A DNA stretch of 64,000 nt from Methylobacterium sp. Leaf104 (GTDB taxonomy: Bacteria > Pseudomonadota > Alphaproteobacteria > Rhizobiales > Beijerinckiaceae): contig NZ_LMMZ01000002.1 in assembly GCF_001422885.1 (NCBI RefSeq), positions 147,320 to 211,319 of the forward strand, written 5' to 3'. This document shows, one piece after another, positions 56,122 through 63,822 of this stretch. The translations under genes were made by a program, and so were the position numbers. The notes beneath the pieces were generated by a model that saw only the letters and a program-made list of their open reading frames with translations, was not told the DNA's origin and ran no database searches. Within the stretch, counting starts at the first letter, position 1, and each line of letters opens with the position of its first letter.

Positions 56122-56409
56122 TCACAGGGCGAGGCCCGCGGTCAGATCGGACCAGTCCGAGTTGAATTCCTCGATCAGCCGGATCTTCCAGTCCCGACGC
56201 CAGGTCTTGAGCGTCTTCTCGCGTTGAATCGCCTCGGCGGCCCGTTCGTAGCCTTCGTACCAGACGAGGCGATCGACGTCGTAGCGGGCCGCGAAACCGG
56301 CCGAGCGCTTCGTCTTGTGCTCGTGCATGCGGCGCGCGAGATTGTTCGTCACGCCGATGTACAGGGTGCCGTGTCGTCGGCTCGCCAGCATGTAGACGGT
56401 GAAGGGCAT
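56122..56409 (-). CDS. GIY-YIG nuclease domain protein (UPF0213/YhbQ-like)
   Basis: Single-domain protein of 95 residues. The GIY-YIG core is seen as PFTVYMLASRRHGTLYIGVTNN (VYM at 5-7 and YIG at 17-19, in overlapping pieces), then LARRMHEHK with the conserved Arg and His, YEGYERAAEAIQREKTLK with the candidate catalytic Glu64, and a basic C-terminal helix WRRDWKIRLIEE. The family consists of small endonuclease-like proteins with largely undefined roles. ATG at MPFTVYML begins at the domain. The gene is alone between two inverted hairpin repeats; the coding sequence looks intact. Confidence 0.92.
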   Translation of the reverse strand: MPFTVYMLASRRHGTLYIGVTNNLARRMHEHKTKRSAGFAARYDVDRLVWYEGYERAAEAIQREKTLKTWRRDWKIRLIEEFNSDWSDLTAGLAL

Positions 56410-56490
56410 GGCTCGGCTGATCCACGAAGGATGGCCGACCATGACGCGATCGCGGGATCACGTCAGCGATTTTTCGAGGTTGGTCGCGGC

Positions 56491-56529
56491 TCTGGATTCC
56501 GGGCTCGCCGGCGGCGACCCGGAATGACG
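56491..56529 (-). repeat. Right 39-nt palindromic arm of the GIY-YIG unit
   Basis: Reverse complement begins cgtcattccggg and ends tccaga, differing from the left arm at one of 39 positions. It lies 81 bp upstream of the nuclease start codon. Confidence 0.9.
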
Positions 56530-56539
56530 GGGATGGCTT

Positions 56540-56575
56540 CCCGGGTTGACGCGCCGACCCGGGCGGGGCTGTGAT
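56540..56575 (+). promoter_or_regulatory. Candidate promoter and operator of the cystathionine beta-lyase gene
   Basis: Inverted repeat cccgggt (56540-56546) and acccggg (56557-56563) with a 10-bp spacer. A possible -35 TTGACG (56546-56551) and -10 TGTGAT (56570-56575), 18 bp apart, overlap it. The match is modest and the assignment tentative. It directly abuts the right palindromic arm. Confidence 0.3.
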
Positions 56576-56611
56576 CCCGCGCCGTCAGATCCCCCATTCC
56601 CCTGACCCTCG

Positions 56612-57805
56612 GTGCCGATGTCCAACACCCCGCCCCGCGATCCCGCCCGCTTCGGCGCCAGCACCCGCCTCGTCCATGCGGGGCGCGACCCCTCCGCCCA
56701 GCACGGCTTCGTCAACACGCCGATCTACCGCGGCTCGACGGTGCTGTTCCCGACCTACGACGACCTCCAGCACCGGCGCGGGCGCTTCGATTACGGCACC
56801 TCCGGCACGCCGACGACGGATTCGCTCACGCAGGCCTGGAGCGAACTCGCGGGCGCGGCCGGCACCGTGCTGACGCCGTCGGGCCTCGCCGCCCTGACCG
56901 TGGCGCTGATGGCGGTGGTCTCGGCCGGCGACCACCTGCTGGTCAGCGATTCCGCCTACCGCCCCACCCGCATCTTCTGCGACGGCGTCCTGAAGCGCTT
57001 CGGGGTCGCGGTCGAGTACTACGATCCGCTGATCGGCGCCGGCATCGCCGACCTGATGCGCGACACCACCAAGGCCGTGCTCGTGGAGGCGCCGGGCTCG
57101 CAGAGCTTCGAGATGCAGGACATCCCGGCCATCGCCGCGATCGTGCACGCCCGCGGCGCCGCCGTGATCATGGACAACACCTGGGCGACGCCGCTCCTGT
57201 TCCCGCCCCATGCGCGCGGCGTCGACATCGCGGTCGAGGCCGGGACCAAGTACCTCTCCGGCGGCTCGGACCTGCTCCTCGGCCTGACCTCGGCCAACGC
57301 GAAATACTGGCCGGCCCTGCACCGGACCTTCGAGCACTTCGCCATGTGCCCCGGCCCGGAGGACGTGTTCCTGGCCCTGCGCGGCCTGCGCACCATGGCC
57401 CTGCGCCTGCGCGAGCACGGGGCGCAGGGGCTCGCCATGGCGCAGTGGCTGCAGGCCCGGCCGGAGGTGGCCCGCGTGCTCCATCCGGCGCTCCCCGACG
57501 ATCCCGGCCACGCCATCTGGAAGCGCGACTTCTCCGGCGCCTCGGGCCTGTTCGGCGTCATCCTGAAGCCCGCCCCGGAGCGGGCCGTGGCGGCCCTGCT
57601 CGACGGGCTCGAGCTGTTCGGGATGGGCTTCTCCTGGGGCGGCTTCGAGAGCCTCGTCATCCCGTTCGACTGCACGACGTACCGCACCGCCACCCGGTGG
57701 AATCCGGGGGGACCGGGCCTGCGCTTCCATATCGGCCTGGAGGATCTGTCGGATCTGCAGGCGGATCTCGACGCGGGGTTCGCGCGGTTGCGCGCCGCAC
57801 TGTGA
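56612..57805 (+). CDS. metC: Cystathionine beta-lyase
   Basis: PLP-dependent enzyme of the Cys/Met metabolism family, 397 residues. It converts cystathionine to homocysteine, pyruvate and ammonia. Signatures are STRLVHAGRDPSAQHGFVNTPIYRGSTVLFPT, FDYGTSGTPTTDSLTQAWSE, VLTPSGLAALTVALMAV (phosphate binding), VIMDNTWATPLLFPP with the PLP-ring Asp, and VEAGTKYLSGGSDLLLG with the Schiff-base Lys. The YGTSGTPT form and VNTPIYRGST favour MetC of the alphaproteobacterial type over cystathionine gamma-synthase. GTG at 56612 and ATG two codons later are alternative starts. Confidence 0.92.
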   Translation: MPMSNTPPRDPARFGASTRLVHAGRDPSAQHGFVNTPIYRGSTVLFPTYDDLQHRRGRFDYGTSGTPTTDSLTQAWSELAGAAGTVLTPSGLAALTVALMAVVSAGDHLLVSDSAYRPTRIFCDGVLKRFGVAVEYYDPLIGAGIADLMRDTTKAVLVEAPGSQSFEMQDIPAIAAIVHARGAAVIMDNTWATPLLFPPHARGVDIAVEAGTKYLSGGSDLLLGLTSANAKYWPALHRTFEHFAMCPGPEDVFLALRGLRTMALRLREHGAQGLAMAQWLQARPEVARVLHPALPDDPGHAIWKRDFSGASGLFGVILKPAPERAVAALLDGLELFGMGFSWGGFESLVIPFDCTTYRTATRWNPGGPGLRFHIGLEDLSDLQADLDAGFARLRAAL

Positions 57806-58445
57806 GCGCGGACCGGCTCCGCGCCGGCCGGAACGAGGAACGCTCCGCTGGCCGCGGCACGCCTGTCCGGCCGGCCCCGAAAGACATTGACAATATTCCT
57901 ATTTTGTGGTTCGGTGCGGGCACTCGCCTCCCACACGGGAGGCCCTCCGGCGGACCGGGTCGGGGGGCTCGGGGGGAGGAGACGGCGCCCCGCGTCGATG
58001 GCCCGGTTTCGCCATCGCCCCGGGCCGCATCGGCGACGCAAGGCGTCCCGGACGGGAAGGCCGCACGGCTGGAAGGCCGCACGGCCGCACCCGGTCCCCT
58101 GGGACGCACCGAGAGATCGGACGGCCCGCCCACTACGAGGCGGGCTCGGGGCCTCGTGCCCTGATCAGACGGCCGCCGGACGTCGCCGCCCGCAGGGGCG
58201 CCGGGGTCCGGAGGGGGGCTGCCACCAGCCGGGTCGCCGGTGCCGAGAAGACGCCGTGACGAAACGGACCGGCCCTCGGAGGGGCCGGGCCGGGGGACGC
58301 CGGGGGACCGGCATACCAGTTCAAGAAACGTGGTCTCGCGGCGTCCCGCGTCTCCCGTTTCGCGTGCTGTTCCTGGGGCCATCCCCCGCGCCGGCACCGG
58401 CGGCGGGGCCGCGCCCGCATGGCCGCGCGCGGGCGCCGCGCGGTC
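57806..58445. other. 640-bp region without a recognisable gene
   Basis: Several frames are open, but their translations are Arg/Gly/Pro-rich with no domain signal, as expected from GC-rich non-coding sequence. Near the left is an AT-rich patch starting ttgacaatattcctatttt (57887), followed by a perfect 7-bp hairpin gcctccc-acac-gggaggc (57926-57943). Further on, a 16-bp unit is repeated twice in tandem (58055-58086). A promoter with a structured RNA is possible, but no good -10 is seen. Confidence 0.4.
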
Positions 58446-59039
58446 TCACGGCGCCAGCCAGGCGCCGCGCCAGCCATCGGCCCGCTCCCAGGCGGCCCGG
58501 CGGTGGCCGCGCCGGTCGAGGTAGAGGAATTCGAGGCGGGCGAGCGTGACCACCACGGCGCAGAAGTTCGGCCGGCCGAGCGTCAGGGCCGCCTCGGGGT
58601 CCGGCAGGGTGTAGGCGTCGCCCGCGGGCAGGCGCGCGCCGGGGGCGGGGTCGGCGCCGTAGCAGACCCGGCTCATCGCCATCGACTCGGCCCAGGCGGC
58701 CTCCGCCAGGGCGTCGTCGGCGTGGAGCGTCGCGGGGCCGGAGGCGCGGATCTGGATCTTGGCCGCGGAGTCGTAGCCGTGCAGGGCCGCCACCCCGGAG
58801 GCCGCGATCTCGGCGGCCTTGTCCGAGCGGCGGTCGCAGTGGAAGCGCAGGGTCCCGGCCACCGGGTCGGCCGCGCGCAGCACCACCGTGCGCACCTGCG
58901 GATGGCCCCGCGCGTCGACGGTGGCGAGCGCGGGCATGTGGAAGGCGTTGCGGCGCAAGGCGGGCCCCTCCGCCAGCAGGCGCCAGACCTCCGCGAGCGC
59001 CGCGCCGAGATCGTCGTGGAAGGGCGGCAGCGGCGTCAT
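58446..59039 (-). CDS. Pyridoxamine 5'-phosphate oxidase-like flavin protein
   Basis: Split-barrel FMN-binding protein of 197 residues. FHMPALATVDARGHPQVRTVVLRAADP and LRFHCDRRSDKAAEIAASGVAALHGYD are the PNPOx-like FMN site, and the end RLEFLYLDRRGHRRAAWERADG resembles the C-terminal motif of the family. The enzyme-specific residues of PdxH cannot be confirmed, so it may be a general flavin oxidoreductase. Its ATG overlaps the stop of the LAB_N gene as ATGA, placing it last in the lipid/sugar operon; a role in that pathway is not obvious. Confidence 0.82.
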   Translation of the reverse strand: MTPLPPFHDDLGAALAEVWRLLAEGPALRRNAFHMPALATVDARGHPQVRTVVLRAADPVAGTLRFHCDRRSDKAAEIAASGVAALHGYDSAAKIQIRASGPATLHADDALAEAAWAESMAMSRVCYGADPAPGARLPAGDAYTLPDPEAALTLGRPNFCAVVVTLARLEFLYLDRRGHRRAAWERADGWRGAWLAP

Positions 59040-59377
59040 CGCGCCGGGGCGGCCGCCCGGGCGGCGCGGCGCTCGCGCAGGATCAGGGCGACGTTGCGCA
59101 GGTAGATGAAGGTCGAGAGGGCCTGCCCGAAGATGATCACCGGCTCGCGCCGCACGAGGCCGTAGACCAGGGTCATCAGGCCGCCCGCGATGGAGAGGAA
59201 CCAGAAGGCCAGGGGCATCACGCTCCTGCCGGCCCGCTCGGAGGCGAGCCACTGCACCACGAAGCGGGCGCCGAACACCGCCTGGGCCAGGATGCCGAAG
59301 ACCAGCCAGGCATCGAAGCGGGTGACGAAGACGTCGTAGACGTAGCCGCGCACGTCCTCGGCGAGCTGGATCAGCAT
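59036..59377 (-). CDS. Lipid-A-disaccharide-synthase N-terminal-like membrane protein (LAB_N)
   Basis: Small membrane protein of 113 residues with about three helices. The signature ARFVVQWLASERAGRSVMPLAFWFLSIAGGL and the ending PVIIFGQALSTFIYLRNVALI are diagnostic of the LAB_N domain, found fused to some LpxB proteins and as a separate gene beside GT2/GT39 glycosyltransferases. The size and location suggest a role in moving or presenting the polyprenyl-phosphate sugar, but this is inference. It is 3 bp after the GT2 gene. Confidence 0.88.
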   Translation of the reverse strand: MLIQLAEDVRGYVYDVFVTRFDAWLVFGILAQAVFGARFVVQWLASERAGRSVMPLAFWFLSIAGGLMTLVYGLVRREPVIIFGQALSTFIYLRNVALILRERRAARAAAPAR

Positions 59378-59380
59378 GGC

Positions 59381-60106
59381 TCAGGCTCCCGTCACGTCCG
59401 TGACCCGCGGCGTCACCCGCTTGCGCCGGATCAGCCACCACACCCCGGCCAGGTCGAGGAGCCCGACCCAGAGGCGGTCGAACAGGCCGTATTTCGAGGT
59501 GCCGGTGAAGCGCGGCCGGTCGACCACGTCGCGGTGGACCACGCCGAAGCCCTCGCGGGCGACCAGCGCCGGCATGAAGCGGTGCTGCCCGTCGAAGAAC
59601 GGGAGGGTGTGGTAGACCTCGCGGCGCACGAGCTTGTAGCCGCAGCCGGTGTCGCGGGTGGCGTCCTTCAGGATGCGCACCCGGACCCCGTTGGCGATGC
59701 GCGACTGGAGGCTCTTCAGCCGCCCGTCCTTGCGCCCGACGCGCTGGCCCTGGGCGAGCCCGACGCGGGCGCCGCCCGCCTCGATGGCCTGGAGCAGGGG
59801 CTCCAGGAAGGCCGGGTCGTTCTGGCCGTCGCCGTCCATCAGGGCGCAGACCGGACCCCGCGCCACCGCGATGCCGCTGCGGATGCCGGCGGCCTTGCCG
59901 GCGGTGCGGTCGTGGGCGAGCACCCGCAGCCAGGGCCGCCCGGCTCGCGCCGTCCGCAGGGCCTCGGCGGTGCCGTCGGTGGAACCGTCATCGACGTAGA
60001 TCACCTCGAAGGGCGCCAGGGGCGCGCAGGCGGCCTCGAGTTCGGCGACGAGGCTCGCGATGTTGCCGGCCTCGTTCTTCACCGGGATGATCACGGAGAG
60101 GCGCAT
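59381..60106 (-). CDS. Glycosyltransferase family 2, polyprenyl-phosphate sugar synthase-like
   Basis: Cytoplasmic-face GT-A enzyme of 241 residues. LSVIIPVKNEAGNIASLVAELE, VIYVDDGSTDGTAEAL and CALMDGDGQNDPAFLEPLL (metal-binding DxD-like site) show the family. The pattern TGCGYKLVRREVYHTLPFFDGQHRFMPALV resembles dolichyl-phosphate mannose/ArnC-type synthases, and FTGTSKYGLFDRLWVGLLDL is a membrane-associated end. It probably loads a nucleotide sugar onto undecaprenyl or dodecaprenyl phosphate for the GT39 enzyme encoded just upstream. Confidence 0.9.
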   Translation of the reverse strand: MRLSVIIPVKNEAGNIASLVAELEAACAPLAPFEVIYVDDGSTDGTAEALRTARAGRPWLRVLAHDRTAGKAAGIRSGIAVARGPVCALMDGDGQNDPAFLEPLLQAIEAGGARVGLAQGQRVGRKDGRLKSLQSRIANGVRVRILKDATRDTGCGYKLVRREVYHTLPFFDGQHRFMPALVAREGFGVVHRDVVDRPRFTGTSKYGLFDRLWVGLLDLAGVWWLIRRKRVTPRVTDVTGA

Positions 60107-60127
60107 GGGTGTTCGATCCGAGGAGGG

Positions 60128-61867
60128 TCAGGGCGTCGTCGCGTAGGCCGAGAGGTCGACCCGGCGCCCGCCGTTGATGTTGAAGCCCGAGACGGTGCCG
60201 ACCCGGTTCGGCGCCAGCCCGGCCGCCCCGGCGGCGGCCTCGAACGCCGCCGCGAACCGGCCTTCCACGTAGACGAGGCGGCAGGCCTCTCCCGTGCGCG
60301 AATCCGGCCCCTTCAGGAAGTCGACGGCCTCGGCGCCGGTGCCGAGCATGGCCAGATCGGTGCCGATCAGGAAGACGAAGCTCGGCTCGCGGTAGCCGAG
60401 GCTGGCGACGCGCGGATGCGGGCAGGGCAGGCGATCGCGGATCGCCGCGAGGCGGGGCGAGACCTTGAGGGCGGCCATGACCGGCTGGGTCAGGCCGAAG
60501 ACCGCCGGCGAGAGCAGCATCGCGGCCAGGATGCCGAGGCCGAGGGCGCGCTCGGGCAGGCCGCGGGCGAAGGCGCGCCAGGCCAGGGCCGCCACGGCGC
60601 TGGCGCCGAGCAGCAGGGGCAGCCCGGCCCAGGGCAGGGTCCGGTCGTAGGCGAAGGCGAAGGCCGAGAGGCCGAGGGTGAGGCCGACGGGGATCAGCAC
60701 CACCAGCCCGGCGGTGAGCCGCGCGCCCCGGCGCTCGGGATGCAGCGCGCCGGCGGCGAGCGCCCGCACGGTGAGGATGGCGATGGCCGGCATCAGCGGC
60801 AGCACGTAGTGGGGCAGCTTGGTCGGCACGATCTCGAACAGGATCCAGGTCGGCACGATCCAGGCGAGGAGGAAGGCGATGGCCGGCTCGCGCCGGTGGC
60901 CCCAGGCGAAGGGCGCGCTGAGGGCCGCGAAGGCCGCGCCGGGCCAGAAGGTGCCGAAGAACGCCACGAGGTAGGCGCCGGGCGGGGCGAAGTGCTTCTC
61001 CGAGCCGCCCTGGACCTTGCTCAGCATGTCGTGGCCGACCGCCTCGCCGTAGAAGGCGCCGCCGCTCTTCCAGGTGATGGCCGCGAACCAGGGCGCCACG
61101 ATCAGCAGGGTGAGCGGCAGGCCGAGGCCGGGCCGCAGGGCGCCGAGCCAGCGGCCGGAGCGCGACCGGACGGAGAGGATCAGGGCCGGCAGGCCGCAGA
61201 ACAGCGGCACCATCGGGCCCTTGATCAGGATGCCGAGGGCCAGCCCGAGCCAGAAGGCCAGCACCGCGGCGGTGTCGAGGCGGCCCGCCGCGCGGTCGCG
61301 CTGGAGCCAGGCGCGGGCGAGGCCGCCGAAGGTCGCCACCGCGCAGGCGCAGAGCAGCGCGTCGGTCTTGGCGAGCCGCGCCTCGGCCGAGAGCACGACG
61401 CAGGCGCCGAACAGGGCCGCGGCGAGGAAGGCCCCCCGCCGGGGCAGGAAGACCAGGGCCGACCAGTAGGTGAGGAGCACGGCCCCGATGGCGCCCAGCA
61501 GGGACGGGATGCGGTAGAGGCCGATGGTGGTGCGGGCGTTCGGCACGCCGAGCGCCTCGGCGGCGCCGACCACCGCGGCCTGGGCCCAGTAGATGCCGAC
61601 CGGCTTCTTGTGGCGGGCTTCCGCCTGGAAGCGGATGTCGACGAGATCGCCGGTCTCCAGCATCTGCTTGGAGGCCTGGGCGAAGCGCGGCTCGTCCCGG
61701 TCCATCGGCTGGAGCGAGGCGATGCCCGGCAGGAAGCAGACGAGGCAGAGGGCCACCAGGAGGGCGCAGGCCCAGGCATGGCTCCGGGTCGCGGCGGACA
61801 GGAGGGTGTCCGGGAACGCGAAGGCGTCCCCGCGGGCCGGGCGGGGCACGGTGACGCGGTCGGTCAT
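60128..61867 (-). CDS. ArnT/PMT-like glycosyltransferase family 39 protein
   Basis: Integral membrane GT-C transferase of 579 residues with about 12 helices. The first periplasmic loop has IASLQPMDRDEPRFAQASKQMLETGDLVDIRFQAEARHKKPVGIYW (in overlapping pieces), the typical DE-containing catalytic loop of ArnT/PMT enzymes. It transfers a sugar from a polyprenyl-phosphate donor to lipid A or a protein on the periplasmic side. With GT2 and LAB_N genes downstream it forms a full donor-and-transfer module, perhaps for galacturonate or aminoarabinose on lipid A. No arn sugar-nucleotide genes are present. Confidence 0.9.
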   Translation of the reverse strand: MTDRVTVPRPARGDAFAFPDTLLSAATRSHAWACALLVALCLVCFLPGIASLQPMDRDEPRFAQASKQMLETGDLVDIRFQAEARHKKPVGIYWAQAAVVGAAEALGVPNARTTIGLYRIPSLLGAIGAVLLTYWSALVFLPRRGAFLAAALFGACVVLSAEARLAKTDALLCACAVATFGGLARAWLQRDRAAGRLDTAAVLAFWLGLALGILIKGPMVPLFCGLPALILSVRSRSGRWLGALRPGLGLPLTLLIVAPWFAAITWKSGGAFYGEAVGHDMLSKVQGGSEKHFAPPGAYLVAFFGTFWPGAAFAALSAPFAWGHRREPAIAFLLAWIVPTWILFEIVPTKLPHYVLPLMPAIAILTVRALAAGALHPERRGARLTAGLVVLIPVGLTLGLSAFAFAYDRTLPWAGLPLLLGASAVAALAWRAFARGLPERALGLGILAAMLLSPAVFGLTQPVMAALKVSPRLAAIRDRLPCPHPRVASLGYREPSFVFLIGTDLAMLGTGAEAVDFLKGPDSRTGEACRLVYVEGRFAAAFEAAAGAAGLAPNRVGTVSGFNINGGRRVDLSAYATTP

Positions 61868-61991
61868 GCGGGGGGATGGGCCGTCAGGGGGGACATACGC
61901 GGCTCCGGACCGGCACCCGGCCCCTGGAATCCGGTCGATGATTCCGGTCGAGGCCGCGAGGCCGGCGGTGTCGATGATGCGGCCGGGAATG

Positions 61992-63056
61992 TCAAATCCC
62001 GGGTTCCGCCGGGTCGCTGGCCGCCGCGCCCGGCGCCTCCTCCCCGGTCCCGCGGAACCGCTGCCGGTAGGAAGCGGGCGCCACCGCCACGTGGCGGAGG
62101 AAGCTGCGCCGCAGGGTCTCCTCGGAGCCGAAGCCGCAGCGCGCGGCGATGCGCTTCACCGGCAGCGACGTCTCGGCCAGGAGCCGCCGGGCCGCCTCGA
62201 CCCGCTGGCGCTCCAGGGCGCGGGCGGGGGTCAGCCCCGTGGCGGCCTGGTAGTGGCGGGCGAAGCCGCGCGGGCTCATGCCGGCCGCCTCGGCCAGGCG
62301 TGGCACGGTGAGATCCTCGTCGAGGTGGTCGGCGATCCAGGCCTGGAGCGCCTCGAAGCGCCCGCCGCCCGCCGCGGGCGACAGGACCTGCTGCGACAGG
62401 ACGGTGCTGAACTGGGCCTGGCCGCCCGGGCGCTTGAGGAAGACCACGAGGTGCCGGGCGACCGCCAGCGCCGCGGCCCGGCCGAGATCGGCCTCCACCA
62501 GGGCGAGCGCCAGGTCGATGCCCGCCGTCACCCCGGCCGAGGTCCAGACCGGGCCGTCGCGGATGAAGATCGGGTCGGGCTCGACCCGGGCCTCCGGATG
62601 CCGCCGGGCGAGCGCGTCGCAGCGGGTCCAGTGGGTCACCGCCCGGCGCCCGTCGAGGAGGCCCGCCGCCCCGAGCAGGAAGGCGCCGGTGCAGACCGAG
62701 GCCACCCGCCGGGCCCGGGAGGCCCGGTCGGCCACCCAGGCGGGCAGCCCCTCCGCGATCGCTCCGTCGACGCCGCGCCCGCCGGTGACCACGAGGGTGT
62801 CGACGGGCGCGTCCGCGGGGGGAAGCGGCTCCGTCGCGAGGCCGAGCCCGGCCGAGCTGCGGATCGTGCCGCCGCCCGCCGCCACCGCCCGCAGGGCATA
62901 GGGGACGGGCCCGGCATCCGCGAGGTCGTTGGCGGTGGCGAAGACCTGCAGCGGCCCCGACACGTCGAGGAGCTGCACCCCCGGGAAGGCGAGAATCTCG
63001 ATGCGACGCGGCCCGTCGGGGCGCAAGTCTGGCAGGAAACGAGGGCTCTTCGTCAT
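61992..63056 (-). CDS. GlxA-family transcriptional regulator (DJ-1 domain plus AraC HTH)
   Basis: Regulator of 354 residues. The N-terminal two-thirds is a DJ-1/PfpI-like domain (ILAFPGVQLLDVSGPLQVF, VASVCTGAFLLGAAGLLDGR) that probably senses a ligand. The C-terminal AraC/XylS domain has PRLAEAAGMSPRGFARHYQAATGLTPARAL and RIAARCGFGSEETLRRSFLRH (two HTHs, in overlapping pieces). The ATG at MTKSPRFL was chosen as the domain begins soon after. It is divergent from the isonitrile-hydratase-like gene, whose product shares the DJ-1 domain, and probably controls it. A CTGTC-CA-GACAG palindrome lies between. Confidence 0.9.
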   Translation of the reverse strand: MTKSPRFLPDLRPDGPRRIEILAFPGVQLLDVSGPLQVFATANDLADAGPVPYALRAVAAGGGTIRSSAGLGLATEPLPPADAPVDTLVVTGGRGVDGAIAEGLPAWVADRASRARRVASVCTGAFLLGAAGLLDGRRAVTHWTRCDALARRHPEARVEPDPIFIRDGPVWTSAGVTAGIDLALALVEADLGRAAALAVARHLVVFLKRPGGQAQFSTVLSQQVLSPAAGGGRFEALQAWIADHLDEDLTVPRLAEAAGMSPRGFARHYQAATGLTPARALERQRVEAARRLLAETSLPVKRIAARCGFGSEETLRRSFLRHVAVAPASYRQRFRGTGEEAPGAAASDPAEPGI

Positions 63057-63087
63057 TCCGGCCAGAGCCTGCCGGGTTAGGGTCGCC

Positions 63088-63099
63088 CTGTCCAGACAG
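63088..63099. promoter_or_regulatory. Palindrome between the GlxA-type regulator gene and its divergent target
   Basis: Perfect inverted repeat ctgtc-ca-gacag, in the 58-bp gap between the two start codons. It is a natural candidate for an operator bound by the AraC-type regulator or for an overlapping divergent promoter; AraC proteins often prefer direct repeats, so another factor is possible. Confidence 0.35.
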
Positions 63100-63114
63100 C
63101 CGGAGACAGACCCC

Positions 63115-63822
63115 ATGCCCCTCGCGATCGGCCTCCTCGCCTTCCCCGACGTCCAGCAGCTCGACCTCACCGCGCCCTACGAGGTCTTCGTCGGGATCCC
63201 GGAGGCGCGGGTCCACCTCGTGGCCGCCGACCGGGGGCCGGTGACGAGCTCCACCGGCCTCGTCCTCGCCCCGACGCTGGCCATGGCCGACTGCCCGCAG
63301 CTCGACGTGCTCTGCGTCCCCGGCGGCCTCGGGGTGAATCCGCTGATGCGGGATGCGGCGGTCCTCGCCTTCCTGCGCGACCAGGCGGCCCGCGCCCGCT
63401 ACGTCACCTCCGTCTGCACCGGCGCCCTGGTGCTCGGGGCGGCCGGGCTCCTGCGGGGCCGGCGCGCCACCACCCACTGGGCCAGCCTCGACCTCCTGGC
63501 CGCCTTCGGGGCGATTCCGGTGGCCGAGCGGGTGGTGCGCGACGGCAACCTCCTCACGGGAGGCGGCGTCACCGCCGGGATCGACTTCGCCCTGACCCTG
63601 GCGGCCGAGCTCTCCGGGCAGCCGGCGGCGGAGGCGATCCAGCTCGGCCTGGAATACGCGCCGGCGCCGCCCTTTGCCGCCGGCTCGCCCGCCGGCGCCG
63701 GCCCGGCCGTGCTGGCGGCGGTGCGGGGGCGCCTCGCCGCCGGCCGGGCCGAGCGCGAGCGCATCGTGGGCGCGATCACGGGCGCGACCGACATCGTCGC
63801 CTGGGGGCCGGCCGTTCCCTGA
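63115..63822 (+). CDS. inhA: DJ-1/PfpI-superfamily protein, probable isonitrile hydratase
   Basis: Protein of 235 residues that very probably hydrates isonitriles to N-substituted formamides. The core is AIGLLAFPDVQQLDLTAPYEVF, SVCTGALVLGAAGLLRGRRATTHW and LTGGGVTAGIDFALTLAAEL. The residues known to matter in Pseudomonas isonitrile hydratase fall at the same numbers here: Asp17, Cys101 (nucleophile elbow) and Thr102. The start has a good ribosome binding site (cggaga) upstream. It is divergent from a GlxA-type regulator. Other DJ-1 activities (glyoxalase, chaperone) are less likely given these residues. Confidence 0.82.
   Translation: MPLAIGLLAFPDVQQLDLTAPYEVFVGIPEARVHLVAADRGPVTSSTGLVLAPTLAMADCPQLDVLCVPGGLGVNPLMRDAAVLAFLRDQAARARYVTSVCTGALVLGAAGLLRGRRATTHWASLDLLAAFGAIPVAERVVRDGNLLTGGGVTAGIDFALTLAAELSGQPAAEAIQLGLEYAPAPPFAAGSPAGAGPAVLAAVRGRLAAGRAERERIVGAITGATDIVAWGPAVP

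Larger units (their letters stand above)
56040..56529. mobile_element. Putative REP-like mobile unit carrying a GIY-YIG nuclease gene
   Basis: Two 39-nt hairpin-forming arms, 56040-56078 and 56491-56529, are inverted copies of each other with one mismatch. They enclose a single gene for a 95-residue GIY-YIG nuclease and little else. The same arms without a gene occur at 41398-41510. No target-site duplication is evident at the borders. That the unit is mobile is inference from the symmetry and the second copy. Confidence 0.55.

Noticed and set aside
59534..62311. Open frame of about 925 codons on the plus strand across the GT2 and GT39 genes
   Set aside because: Composition is repetitive Gly/Arg/Ala/Glu with no fold signals, and it crosses several well-supported minus-strand genes.
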